Positions 7,192 through 15,017 of a DNA stretch of 18,857 nt are shown piece after piece. The stretch covers positions 1-18,857 of the forward strand of contig CADCCA010000034.1 in the NCBI GenBank assembly GCA_902799855.1, read 5' to 3'. The position numbers were made by a program, and so were the translations under genes. Within the stretch, counting starts at the first letter, position 1. The number at the start of each line of letters is the position of its first letter. The notes beneath the pieces were generated by a model, which was not told the origin of the DNA, did no database searches, and worked only from the letters and a program-made list of their open reading frames with translations. This stretch comes from an uncultured Erysipelotrichaceae bacterium. Lineage in GTDB: Bacteria; Bacillota_I; Bacilli_A; RFN20; CAG-826.

Positions 7192-10134
7192 ATGGAAAAC
7201 AAAGTTTTCAGAGGCCACCTGATTCGTAAAATAGCAATAAGTAGTGCTTTTGCAGTGCTTCGTTTGGTCAATGTCGAAACAGGTAATGCCAAAAACAACA
7301 TGGGCGATCGTTTAGCGATCGAAATTGAACAAGAAGGTATTGTTCTAGCCAAGAATGATGACAAATGTCTTCCACTTCAAAAGAGTGTCAATCACATAAA
7401 CGTGTTTGGCTATCATGTCGTGGAATGGATTCATGGTGGTTCTGGTTCCGGAACAGTATATCCAGGATCTTCACAAAAATTCTGGGGCCTTTTAGATGCT
7501 CTTGATGATAGAGGCATCTCTTATAACAAAGATGTCATTAACTATTACAATAACTGGGCAACACCTACAGCTAGAGGGCAAGGCTCTGAATCTTATGGTT
7601 CAGAACATAATACCGTCTATCGTTTAACAAACCCAAGCCTATCTAATGATAGTGATTATAAAGAAGTTTACGATAAGGCATTAGAAGATGATACCGATAC
7701 CGCGATCGTTTGCCTTGGTCGTTGGGGCGGCGAACACTTAGACCCACCACACGAACAAACAAATAATTACAAATCAAAGAAGAAAATTAATACAGAGCGT
7801 GGTTATCTCCAACTCACCGAAGAAGAGGAAGAACTCTTAACTGCAGTTGGTGAAGATTATAACAATGTTATCGTTGTTGTTAACTCATCACACACCATGC
7901 AAATGGATTTCATGAGAGATATTCCGGGCTTAGATGCTTGCTTACTCGTCGGTCCAACAGGTTCTGTCGGTGCGAAAGTTATTCCACAAGTTTTATACGG
8001 CGATATCAACCCGTCAGGTAGAACCGCTGATACATGGCCAATTGACCATAAATTTAATCCAACTTATTACACAACTGGTTACTGGTCAGATAACGGCGAT
8101 ACTGGTGGAGCAGCAGCCACCAACTATTACACTAATGTTCCAAGTGGTGCTAACTTAGCAAATGGTAAAGCTAATTCAGGTCACGGTCACGCTGTTTTCG
8201 CTGATTACTACGAAGGTATTTATGTCGGTTATAAATGGTATGAAACCGCTGATGCAGAAGGTTTCTGGGACAATGATCCATATAATGGTTACGAAAATGT
8301 TGTTGCTTATCCATTTGGTTATGGCTTAAGTTTCACAAAATTCGATTGGGAATTTGTTAGTTCCGAACCAAGCAGAAATTCCACAGCGGAATACTATCCA
8401 GGCGAAATTGAAAAAGCCTTTGTCAAATTAGTGGGCTATCAAAAGACCAAAAACTTAATGCCTGGTGAAAGTGAAATTGTTGAAATTACAGTTAAGACAC
8501 GTGATTTCTTACAATTTGACTGCTACGACGACAATAGAAACGGCCATGCTGGTTATGAATTAGACCGTGGTAGTTATGAACTTAAATTAATGACTAATGC
8601 CCACGAAATTAAATCTGGCACAAGCCCAATTAAATTCAATGTTCCAAACACAATCGATGTGGATGAAGATCCAGAAACAGGTGCAGAAGTTAAACCATTA
8701 TTCACCCAAGTTACAACTGAAGGTGGTTTACAAAAATATGAACCAGTCGATGGTGTTTCCTCTGATGGCAAATCCATTGGCGAACAAATCGAATTCCTCC
8801 ATAGAGACGAGTTTGCTCCATTACCAACTGAATTACATCCAACAAGAGCATGGAATAAAGGCTTAGAAACTTGCGATGATACAAGTAAACCAACTGCCTA
8901 TTCCACCAAAATGGCGGAAGACTGGGACAAAGCTACAGTCGACGTGTTTGGCAAACCAACAAAGCAAGATACAGCTCCTGCATTTGGTAGATCCGGTGAC
9001 TTAAAAGTTATGGATGAAAAAGGCCAAATCACTGAACTTGGCAAACAATTAGTCCAAAACTATGATGACCCATTATGGGAAGATTTATTAGATCAATTAA
9101 CTTGGAGCGATGCTTCTAAAGTTATGGCGCAATCCAGTTATAGCCGTCCAGGTATGACATCTGTCGGTTTAACAAAACAAGGCAATTCCAACTTCTCCGA
9201 TGCAGAAGGTGCTTCTCAAGTCGGTGCTGATATCGGTAGTGGTAAAAGACCAACAGCCTATCCAACTCCATCTCTTCAAGCACAATGCTGGAATGATGAT
9301 ATGTGTTACTTATTCGGCTTATCCGAAAGTAAAGATATGTCATTAGGTGGCAAGGACTACTTATATGGTCCAGCCAGCAACATCCATCGTTCTCCATATG
9401 CAGGCCGTGTTTCTGAATATCACTCAGAAGATGGCTTCTTAGCAGGCAGATGCTTATCCAACGTCACCAAAGGTTTAGCTGATGGTGGTAAAGGTGGCTT
9501 CATTAAGCACTTCGCTCTTAACGATACAGAATATCACCGTGTTGGCTTATTCGTTTGGTGTACAGAACAAGCGATGAGAGAAATCTATTTAAGACCATTC
9601 GAAGAATCCATTAAGAATGGTAAAGCCTCCGCGGTTATGTCTTCATTCAACCGTGTTGGTGCTGTTTGGACTGGTGGTTCTCAAGCTTTAATCCAAGGCG
9701 TTTTGAGAAACGAATGGGGTTTCAAAGGCATGATGATTACCGACTATACTGAAAACGGCACATTACAAGATGCTAATATGCAGTTCCGAGCAGGTGGTAA
9801 TTACATTCTTTCTTCCTCCAACTTCAAAGATCCAGAACAAAAGAATGCGACTAACAGATATAAATGGAGATTAAGAGAAGGCGCTAAACAAGTTATCTAT
9901 GGTACATTATTGCCGCAATACGACAACTTTGTTTATAACAGCGATACTTCACACAAAGCTATCATTTCATCTAGTAAAGCACCATATGTTTGGTGGAAAC
10001 CACTCCTCCACTGTGCTGAAGGTTTGGTAATCGTTCTCTTTGCCTACGGCTGCATTATCTCCTTAGTGCCAAATAAGGAATTAAGACAAGAATTAGGCAA
10101 CCGCATCACCGGCAAACGGGAAGATGACGAGTAG
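7192..10134 (+). CDS. GH3 beta-glycosidase, reversed domain order, membrane-anchored (intact paralogue)
   Basis: A 980-residue enzyme of glycoside hydrolase family 3, retaining. The ATG at 7192 is preferred to the GTG at 7186 because AAGGAG sits 5 nt upstream. The order is a short hydrophobic N-terminus, GH3 C-domain, a shortened Fn3-like region, then the catalytic barrel and a C-terminal membrane segment (about 925-955). The acid/base candidate is E181 (GRWGGEHLD). PFGYGLSFTKF closes the C-domain. The barrel has SEYHSEDGFLAGR, KHFALNDTEYHR and the nucleophile D851 (GMMITDYTENG). Compared with the first copy, about 30 residues of Fn3 are missing, and the N-terminal hydrophobic stretch is short (IAISSAFAVL) and interrupted by Arg, so export or anchoring may rely on the C-terminal segment or a minimal signal. 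It likely trims beta-linked oligosaccharides at the cell surface; the substrate is unknown. Confidence 0.9.
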   Translation: MENKVFRGHLIRKIAISSAFAVLRLVNVETGNAKNNMGDRLAIEIEQEGIVLAKNDDKCLPLQKSVNHINVFGYHVVEWIHGGSGSGTVYPGSSQKFWGLLDALDDRGISYNKDVINYYNNWATPTARGQGSESYGSEHNTVYRLTNPSLSNDSDYKEVYDKALEDDTDTAIVCLGRWGGEHLDPPHEQTNNYKSKKKINTERGYLQLTEEEEELLTAVGEDYNNVIVVVNSSHTMQMDFMRDIPGLDACLLVGPTGSVGAKVIPQVLYGDINPSGRTADTWPIDHKFNPTYYTTGYWSDNGDTGGAAATNYYTNVPSGANLANGKANSGHGHAVFADYYEGIYVGYKWYETADAEGFWDNDPYNGYENVVAYPFGYGLSFTKFDWEFVSSEPSRNSTAEYYPGEIEKAFVKLVGYQKTKNLMPGESEIVEITVKTRDFLQFDCYDDNRNGHAGYELDRGSYELKLMTNAHEIKSGTSPIKFNVPNTIDVDEDPETGAEVKPLFTQVTTEGGLQKYEPVDGVSSDGKSIGEQIEFLHRDEFAPLPTELHPTRAWNKGLETCDDTSKPTAYSTKMAEDWDKATVDVFGKPTKQDTAPAFGRSGDLKVMDEKGQITELGKQLVQNYDDPLWEDLLDQLTWSDASKVMAQSSYSRPGMTSVGLTKQGNSNFSDAEGASQVGADIGSGKRPTAYPTPSLQAQCWNDDMCYLFGLSESKDMSLGGKDYLYGPASNIHRSPYAGRVSEYHSEDGFLAGRCLSNVTKGLADGGKGGFIKHFALNDTEYHRVGLFVWCTEQAMREIYLRPFEESIKNGKASAVMSSFNRVGAVWTGGSQALIQGVLRNEWGFKGMMITDYTENGTLQDANMQFRAGGNYILSSSNFKDPEQKNATNRYKWRLREGAKQVIYGTLLPQYDNFVYNSDTSHKAIISSSKAPYVWWKPLLHCAEGLVIVLFAYGCIISLVPNKELRQELGNRITGKREDDE

Positions 10135-10151
10135 GAAAGGAGGAAGATAAC

Positions 10152-10847
10152 ATGAAAAAAGTCCTTAATTGGGTTTTAGACCATCTTAAATTAGTCGTTA
10201 CTATTTTAGTGTTTGGCATCACCTTTATCGTTATTGGTGCAGTTATGCTTTCTTCTTATACTTCCTATAAAAGATATGAAGCAAACTTTAATCAAAATGA
10301 TTTAGACATTAGATCACTTTCTCCTGCTCAACCAAACAATATTGAATTCAATGATAATTTCAAATCACAATATGGAAAGAAACTATCCTTTGAAGCAGGT
10401 GATGAAGATCTTAAAGTGACAACTTCTCAAGCGGAATATTTGACTGATGGCTATATCGATTTAACACAAAGCGGTGGCACAATCTCCATTTCATTAGAAT
10501 TAGAGAAAAAGTCATTTGTTGATATCGTCTTCTTAATCAGTTCTGAATATAAGAAAGTCGAAAACGAAGAAGAAGTTTATGGTGTTAAAGACTTATTATC
10601 CAACGCTGGATTCGTTGTTAATGGTGAAGCGATGGAAGAACAAGTCGATTTAGAAAATGGTGGTTCTGGTCCAGAATGGCACCAATTAGTAATGTCAGGT
10701 TTTGCTCTCCCAGCGGGTAAGGTTAACGTGACAATCTCTAATGCTTCTGGCAAGAACGCCATGATGCCACAATTACAAAGCATCACATTCTTCTCCAGCC
10801 AAAAATTATCTCTTCCTGCTCCAGTAGTTCCAGAAGAAGCAGAATAA
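10152..10847 (+). CDS. Membrane-anchored protein with CBM-like ectodomain, GH3 partner (copy 2)
   Basis: This 231-residue protein is the paralogue of the one at 6298. The architecture is the same: a basic cytoplasmic start (MKKVLNWVLDHLK), one membrane segment (about residues 13-36, VVTILVFGITFIVIGAVMLSS), a YTSYKRYEANF juxtamembrane stretch matching YTKYSKDYDAM of copy 1, and a beta-rich ectodomain (GGTISISLELEKKSFVDIVFLI, LVMSGFALPAGKVNVTISNA) ending MMPQLQSITFF. A short Pro/acidic tail follows. It begins 17 nt after the GH3 stop with a strong AAAGGAGG site, so the two are co-translated from one mRNA. The role is unknown; repeated pairing with GH3 suggests sugar binding or enzyme docking. 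Confidence 0.75.
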   Translation: MKKVLNWVLDHLKLVVTILVFGITFIVIGAVMLSSYTSYKRYEANFNQNDLDIRSLSPAQPNNIEFNDNFKSQYGKKLSFEAGDEDLKVTTSQAEYLTDGYIDLTQSGGTISISLELEKKSFVDIVFLISSEYKKVENEEEVYGVKDLLSNAGFVVNGEAMEEQVDLENGGSGPEWHQLVMSGFALPAGKVNVTISNASGKNAMMPQLQSITFFSSQKLSLPAPVVPEEAE

Positions 10848-10866
10848 GATACTATTATCAAAAATA

Positions 10867-10899
10867 AGCGATGTCCGCGAGGATGTCGCTTTTAATTTT
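10867..10899 (+). terminator. Intrinsic terminator of GH3 unit 2
   Basis: AGCGATGTCC (10867-10876) pairs with GGATGTCGCT (10881-10890) over a GCGA tetraloop, with two G-U pairs, then TTTTAATTTTG. It is closely related to the terminator at 7021. Confidence 0.85.
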
Positions 10900-10911
10900 G
10901 TTAATTTTTTA

Positions 10912-10939
10912 TTGACCGATTTTCACTGAGTGCTACACT
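10912..10939 (+). promoter_or_regulatory. Promoter of the aromatic amino-acid ABC operon
   Basis: -35 TTGACC (10912-10917), a 16-nt spacer, and an extended -10 TGC-TACACT (10931-10939). The predicted start is near 10946, giving a leader of about 195 nt before the lipoprotein gene and only ~10 nt before the leader-peptide ATG. Confidence 0.65.
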
Positions 10940-10956
10940 TATAGACAAGTAAAATT

Positions 10957-11013
10957 ATGAAAAGAGCATTTTATTACTTTTATAGCTATTATTATCCAAG
11001 AGGTAATCAATAA
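10957..11013 (+). CDS. Tyr/Phe-rich leader peptide (attenuator peptide)
   Basis: This 18-codon frame encodes MKRAFYYFYSYYYPRGNQ and ends at TAA 11011-11013. Residues 5-13 hold six Tyr (five TAT, one TAC) and two Phe, a run not expected by chance. It sits directly after the promoter and directly before a chain of alternative hairpins ahead of an amino-acid-type ABC transporter. By analogy with pheL, trpL and hisL leaders, ribosome stalling at Tyr codons under tyrosine shortage would set the fold of the downstream RNA. There is no clear Shine-Dalgarno; the predicted 5' UTR is ~10 nt, in line with other very short leaders in this window. The peptide itself probably has no function after synthesis. 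Confidence 0.75.
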   Translation: MKRAFYYFYSYYYPRGNQ

Positions 11014-11119
11014 ATCTTGGCTTTTTGGCTATAAGGTGTTGTTGATTACAAAATCTTAATCAATGACACCAAAGAAAACTTGATGATTAATTGGTGTCAT
11101 AAAACGACACCGATTTTTA
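11003..11119 (+). promoter_or_regulatory. Transcription attenuator with mutually exclusive helices
   Basis: Five segments can pair in alternating ways. Segment 1 GTAATCAA (11003-11010, the last leader codons) pairs with TTGATTAC (11042-11049). Segment 2 (11035-11048) pairs with segment 3 (11057-11070) as a 14-bp helix with two G-U. Segment 3 extended, ATGACACCAA (11063-11072), pairs perfectly with segment 4 TTGGTGTCAT (11091-11100). Segment 4 also pairs with segment 5 GACACC (11106-11111), followed by GATTTTTATTTC, a terminator. Predicted logic: stalling at the first Tyr codons leaves segment 1 free, 1:2 forms, 3:4 forms and transcription continues. With ample Tyr the ribosome covers segment 1 at the stop codon, 2:3 forms, and 4:5 terminates. 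Pairings are read directly; the logic is inferred. Confidence 0.7.
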
Positions 11120-11120
11120 T
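11093..11120 (+). terminator. Regulated terminator of the attenuator
   Basis: GGTGTC (11093-11098) and GACACC (11106-11111) with a 7-nt loop. The stem can be extended outward by about four weaker pairs (AATT with GATT), and it is followed by a T-rich stretch. It lies just before the AGGAGG of the lipoprotein gene and is disrupted when 11091-11100 pairs upstream. Confidence 0.65.
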
Positions 11121-11141
11121 TTCATTAGGAGGACTTATAAA

Positions 11142-12101
11142 ATGAAAAAATCAAAATTATTTACGCTCTTACCTTTATTAGCTGCGCCATTAATGATGAC
11201 AGCTTGTAACAACAATGATGGAAAAATCGTTATCGGTATTTGTCAAATCGCTGACCATCCAGCCTTAAATGCCGCTACTGAAGGCTTTAAACAAGCCGTC
11301 ATGGAAGAACTCGGTGAAGATAAGGTTGTCTTCAATTTCCGTAACGCAAACGCTGATGGCAATATGCTAGTCAACATCATGAGTTCATTCGTCAATGATA
11401 AGGTCGACTTAATCATGGCTAACGCTACTCCATGTGTGCAAGTTGCTTCTAACGCCACAAGAAACATTCCAATCCTTGGTACATCTGTTACTGACTATGG
11501 TGTGGCCTTAGATATCAAAGATTTCAATGGTGTAGTTGGTGATAACATTAGTGGCACCAGCGACTTAGCGCCATTAGATAGACAAGCTGATATGTTTGCC
11601 GAATTATTACCAGATGCTAAAAAGATTGGTTTGTTATACTGTTCAGCTGAAGCTAACTCTAAATTCCAAATCGATACCATTGAGCCACTTCTTCAAGCAA
11701 AAGGCTTACAAACAGAACGCGTTTCTTTCTCAGAAGCTAATACTCTTCCTACAACATTAAGCGCGCAAGTGAGTAACTATGACGCTTTATACATTCCAAC
11801 AGATAATGCCTGTGCTGCTAATGCCACAACAATTGATTCCATTTGCCGTAGTGCTAAAGTACCAGTCATCTGTGGTGAAGAAGGTCTCTGCTCTGGCTGT
11901 GGTATTGCTACATTATCCATTAATTACTCTAAGTTAGGTAAAATAACTGGCAAGATGGCTACAAGAATTTTAAAAGATGGTGAAGACATTTCCAAAATGG
12001 CTATCGAATACGATACAGAACCATCTAAATTATTCAATAAAGAAATATGTGAAGAATTAAACATTACTGTCCCAGCTTCATATACTGAAATTCAAAAATA
12101 A
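11142..12101 (+). CDS. ABC transporter substrate-binding lipoprotein (TrpX-like, PF04392 type)
   Basis: A 319-residue extracellular solute-binding protein. The signal peptide with lipobox MTAC (Cys22) predicts lipid anchoring. The mature part starts with GKIVIGICQIADHPALNAATEGFKQA and has FNFRNANADGNMLVNIMSSFVNDKVDLIMANATP and LDRQADMFAELLPDAKKIGLLYCSAEANS, the two-lobed pattern of the family that includes streptococcal TrpX. AGGAGG lies 9 nt before the ATG. Its stop overlaps the permease start (TAATG). Relatives carry tryptophan or other small ligands; the Tyr-rich leader upstream points to tyrosine or aromatic amino acids here. The ligand is inferred, not seen. Confidence 0.85.
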   Translation: MKKSKLFTLLPLLAAPLMMTACNNNDGKIVIGICQIADHPALNAATEGFKQAVMEELGEDKVVFNFRNANADGNMLVNIMSSFVNDKVDLIMANATPCVQVASNATRNIPILGTSVTDYGVALDIKDFNGVVGDNISGTSDLAPLDRQADMFAELLPDAKKIGLLYCSAEANSKFQIDTIEPLLQAKGLQTERVSFSEANTLPTTLSAQVSNYDALYIPTDNACAANATTIDSICRSAKVPVICGEEGLCSGCGIATLSINYSKLGKITGKMATRILKDGEDISKMAIEYDTEPSKLFNKEICEELNITVPASYTEIQK

Positions 12102-13036
12102 TGTCGTCAATTATTTCGGGTTTACCAGCCGCAGTATCCTATGGTTTGATTTGGGCTATTGTGGCGCTTGGTATATTCATTACATACAAAGTATTAGATT
12201 TCGCAGATCTAACTGTTGATGGATCCTTAGCCACTGGTGGGGCAGTATGTGCTTTGGTTATCGTCAATGGAGGCGGTCTCTGGCTCGGCCTTGTGGCTGG
12301 TCTAGTAGCAGGCCTATTATGCGGTTTGATTACAGGTTTATTACATACCTTCCTTGGTATTCCACCTATTTTAGCGGGTATTTTAACTCAACTGGTCTTA
12401 TGGTCAGTTAACTTCAAATTATTAGGTGGTAGCTTTGTATTTATTAGCAATAGAACACACGCTGTTTTCGCTAGCATCGGTAATCCACTTGATGCAATGT
12501 GGAAAATGGCCATTGTGGTCGGAATATTAGTCTTAGGTTTGTACGTCTTCTTTGGTACACAATTAGGCGCTTCTATTAGAGCAACTGGTAATAACCAAAG
12601 AATGGCTAGAGCCCAAGGCATTAACACAAAGTTTAATATCGTTTTAGGCTTAATGCTTTCTAACGGTATCGTTGCCTTAGGTGGTGCCTTCCTCGCTCAA
12701 TTTGTGGGTAGAGCCGCTACCGATTTAGGTGTCGGTGCTATTGTTACGGGCCTATGTTCAATCGTTATTGGTTTAGCCATCACTAAACACATCTCTCCTA
12801 ACTTCTTAGTGAGAATGGTTGGTGTTATCCTAGGCGCAATCATTTATAACGTCATCTTCCATTCCATCGCCGCTATCAGAATTAATAATAAGAAAATCTT
12901 TGATGATGATTTCTTAAAGATGTTAGCCGCTATCGTGGTCGTCCTCTTCCTCGGTGTGCCATATCTTTATAACAAATATAAATCAAAGTTTGTCCGCGGT
13001 AGGAAAAACAAAAAATTAACAAAGGAGGGTGAATAG
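12101..13036 (+). CDS. ABC transporter permease (TrpY-like, COG4120 type)
   Basis: A 311-residue integral membrane protein with about eight hydrophobic segments. The N-terminal signature LIWAIVALGIFITYKVLDFADLTVDGSLATGGAV is characteristic of permeases paired with PF04392 binding proteins. The FLAQFVGRAATDLGVGAIVTGL stretch and a basic C-terminus (KYKSKFVRGRKNKK) are also typical. It forms the channel of the uptake system. It starts in a TAATG overlap with the lipoprotein gene and ends one base before the ATPase ATG, so the three are translated as one unit. Its own start has no strong ribosome site, consistent with coupling. Confidence 0.88.
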   Translation: MSSIISGLPAAVSYGLIWAIVALGIFITYKVLDFADLTVDGSLATGGAVCALVIVNGGGLWLGLVAGLVAGLLCGLITGLLHTFLGIPPILAGILTQLVLWSVNFKLLGGSFVFISNRTHAVFASIGNPLDAMWKMAIVVGILVLGLYVFFGTQLGASIRATGNNQRMARAQGINTKFNIVLGLMLSNGIVALGGAFLAQFVGRAATDLGVGAIVTGLCSIVIGLAITKHISPNFLVRMVGVILGAIIYNVIFHSIAAIRINNKKIFDDDFLKMLAAIVVVLFLGVPYLYNKYKSKFVRGRKNKKLTKEGE

Positions 13037-13037
13037 T

Positions 13038-14063
13038 ATGATTGAGATTAGAAATCTTGTGAAGAAATTCAATAATGGCACCGCTAGTGAAACAGTGGCT
13101 ATTAATCATTTAAACCTCACACTCCAGGAAGGTGACTTCATTACCGTTATCGGCGGTAATGGTGCGGGTAAAAGTACCTTGATCAACCTCATTGCTGGTA
13201 GCATTCCAGCGGATGAAGGTATGATCTTACTTAATAACAACGATATTTCTAAATTACGCGAATACCAAAGAGCCCCATACTTTGGTCGCGTCTTCCAAGA
13301 TCCAATGGTGGGTACTGCTACTGATATGACCATCATGGAAAACCTCGCTCTCGCGTATGGCCGTGGTAAAAGAAGATCACTCTTTAAATGGTCATATCGT
13401 AAAGGTGATGTGGAATTCTTTGTTAACGAAGTCAAGAAACTCGGTTTAGGTTTAGAAGACCGTTTATATCAAAAAGTTGGTTTATTATCAGGTGGCCAAA
13501 GACAAGCCCTCACCTTGTTAATGGCGACAATTAGAAATGATCCTTCCTATTCTAGAATCAAAAAAGATTATGTTTGGTTCTATGACGGAGATAAGAAACT
13601 CGCTAAAGAAGAAATCGACAAAGTGTTCAAAGAGGCTTTTGACGAGTTTAAAAGTAAAAAGAAAGAAGTTTTATCGAGTGAACTAAGTAAAGACGAGAAA
13701 AAGGCTAAAATCGACGAATTAAAAGCGGTCCTAGATAAGAGACTCCGCGCTTATGACGTTACAAAGCCAGTCTTACTCTTAGATGAACACACAGCCGCTC
13801 TTGATCCAAAGACCGCTGAAAAGGTCTTAGAGTTAACTGATAAGATTGTTAAAGAAAATAATCTGACAACTATCATGATTACTCATAATATGAAAGACGC
13901 TATTAAATATGGTAACCGCTTAATTATGATGAGTAAGGGCAAAGTAGTGGCAGATGTTACAGGTGAAGAAAAAAAGAAACTTACCATTGAAGCATTGTTA
14001 GATATGTTCACAACAAATAGTAAAAATGACATGCTTGCAGACTCAGCCATCTTTGGTGATTAA
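13038..14063 (+). CDS. ABC transporter ATP-binding protein (TrpZ-like) with a charged insert
   Basis: A 341-residue ATPase; the ATG at 13038 is preferred over the GTG at 13029 because AAAGGAGG (13021-13028) is 9 nt upstream. Walker A is GGNGAGKST (39-47), the Q-loop is Q87, the signature LSGGQ (150-154), Walker B LLLDE (246-250) and the H-loop H283. Relatives are about 260 residues, with Walker B roughly 20 residues after the signature. Here about 91 lie between. The extra ~75 residues (about 166-242) are highly charged and helical (KKLAKEEIDKVFKEAFDEFKSKKKEVL...KDEKKAKIDELKAVLDKRL), probably a coiled-coil-like hairpin. All catalytic motifs are intact, so it should power the transporter; the insert's role is unknown. 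Confidence 0.9.
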   Translation: MIEIRNLVKKFNNGTASETVAINHLNLTLQEGDFITVIGGNGAGKSTLINLIAGSIPADEGMILLNNNDISKLREYQRAPYFGRVFQDPMVGTATDMTIMENLALAYGRGKRRSLFKWSYRKGDVEFFVNEVKKLGLGLEDRLYQKVGLLSGGQRQALTLLMATIRNDPSYSRIKKDYVWFYDGDKKLAKEEIDKVFKEAFDEFKSKKKEVLSSELSKDEKKAKIDELKAVLDKRLRAYDVTKPVLLLDEHTAALDPKTAEKVLELTDKIVKENNLTTIMITHNMKDAIKYGNRLIMMSKGKVVADVTGEEKKKLTIEALLDMFTTNSKNDMLADSAIFGD

Positions 14064-14071
14064 TTAATAAG

Positions 14072-14107
14072 AAAAATGCATAAGTTCTAGACTTATGTGT
14101 TTTTTTT
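14072..14107 (+). terminator. Intrinsic terminator of the ABC operon
   Basis: CATAAGT (14079-14085) and ACTTATG (14091-14097) with a 5-nt loop, extended by G-U and A-T pairs, then eight T. It overlaps the region where the degV -35 would lie. Confidence 0.85.
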
Positions 14108-14109
14108 GC

Positions 14110-14115
14110 TACAAT
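14110..14115 (+). promoter_or_regulatory. -10 box of degV
   Basis: TACAAT ends 10 nt before the ATG, so the transcript start would be within a few bases of the start codon. AGGCGG (14118-14123) sits in between and is too close to act as a normal ribosome site. No clear -35. Confidence 0.5.
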
Positions 14116-14125
14116 TTAGGCGGTT

Positions 14126-14980
14126 ATGAAAATTGCTATTTCTGCTGAATCTACATTAGATCTCTCAAAAGAGTTAATCAAACAATATGACGTCCACGTC
14201 ATTCCATTCACCGTCTTACTTGGTGAAACACCATATTTAGATGGTGATATCAATTCACAAGATATTTTTGATTACGTCGATAAGACAAAGATTCTTCCAC
14301 GTACATGTGCAATTAATGAATTCCAATATCATGAATATTTCCAAGGACTTCTTGACCAAGGTTATGACGCAGTCATCCACTTCGCATTAAGTTCAGAAAT
14401 ATCCGCTGCTTGTTCACAAGCCAATAACGCTGCTAAGAAAATGGATAATGTTTATGTTATCGATTCACGCAGTTTATCAACTGGTATTGCGTTAGAAGTA
14501 ATCTACGCTTCTAAGTTAGTTAAGAAAGGCTTAAAACCACAAGAAATCGTGGAGAAAGTCAGTGCACGTGTCCCTTATGTTCAAGCAAGTTTCGTTATTC
14601 AAACACTTGAATACTTACATAAAGGTGGAAGATGTTCTGGCCTAGCACGCTTTGGTGCAGCTATCTTAAGAATCAAACCACAAATCATTGTTTCCGATGG
14701 CAAAATGGCCCCTGCTAAAAAGTACTTTGGTCGTAAGAGCCAAGTCATTGCCACGTACTGCCGTGATACATTAGAACAATTCGCTAATCCAGACTTATCA
14801 GTCGCCTTTGTCACTCACACATTAGCGACGCCTGAGATGGTAGCGATTGCCATTGATGCTCTACAAAAACGCGGTTTCAAAACCATCTATGAAACAACCG
14901 CAGGAGCGACAATCACAAGTCATTGTGGTCCACAAACACTTGGCATCCTGTTTATTAATGACGGATTAAATGAAGAATAA
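14126..14980 (+). CDS. DegV family protein (fatty-acid-binding)
   Basis: A 284-residue cytosolic protein, the normal size for DegV. Visible family features are the opening MKIAISAESTLDLSKEL, the DSRSLSTGIALEV motif, and YLHKGGRCSGLARFGAAILRIKPQIIVSDGKM, with ending TSHCGPQTLGILF. DegV/FakB-type proteins bind a fatty acid and can present it to the kinase FakA. No fakA is in this window, so whether this one is a FakB is unknown. It is a single-gene unit between the ABC terminator and a bidirectional terminator. Confidence 0.9.
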   Translation: MKIAISAESTLDLSKELIKQYDVHVIPFTVLLGETPYLDGDINSQDIFDYVDKTKILPRTCAINEFQYHEYFQGLLDQGYDAVIHFALSSEISAACSQANNAAKKMDNVYVIDSRSLSTGIALEVIYASKLVKKGLKPQEIVEKVSARVPYVQASFVIQTLEYLHKGGRCSGLARFGAAILRIKPQIIVSDGKMAPAKKYFGRKSQVIATYCRDTLEQFANPDLSVAFVTHTLATPEMVAIAIDALQKRGFKTIYETTAGATITSHCGPQTLGILFINDGLNEE

Positions 14981-14982
14981 AA

Positions 14983-15017
14983 AACTGGAATTACTACTTA
15001 GTTCCAGTTCTTTTTTT
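14983..15017. terminator. Bidirectional terminator between degV and the XRE gene
   Basis: AACTGGAA (14983-14990) and TTCCAGTT (15002-15009) with an 11-nt loop, A-rich on the left and T7 on the right, so it can serve both converging genes. The XRE stop codon (14994-14996) lies inside the loop. Confidence 0.8.

Noticed and set aside
10946..11120. T-box or ligand riboswitch before the ABC operon
   Set aside because: No AGGGUGGNACCGCG T-box core and no known riboswitch motif. The Tyr-rich ORF explains the alternative hairpins better.
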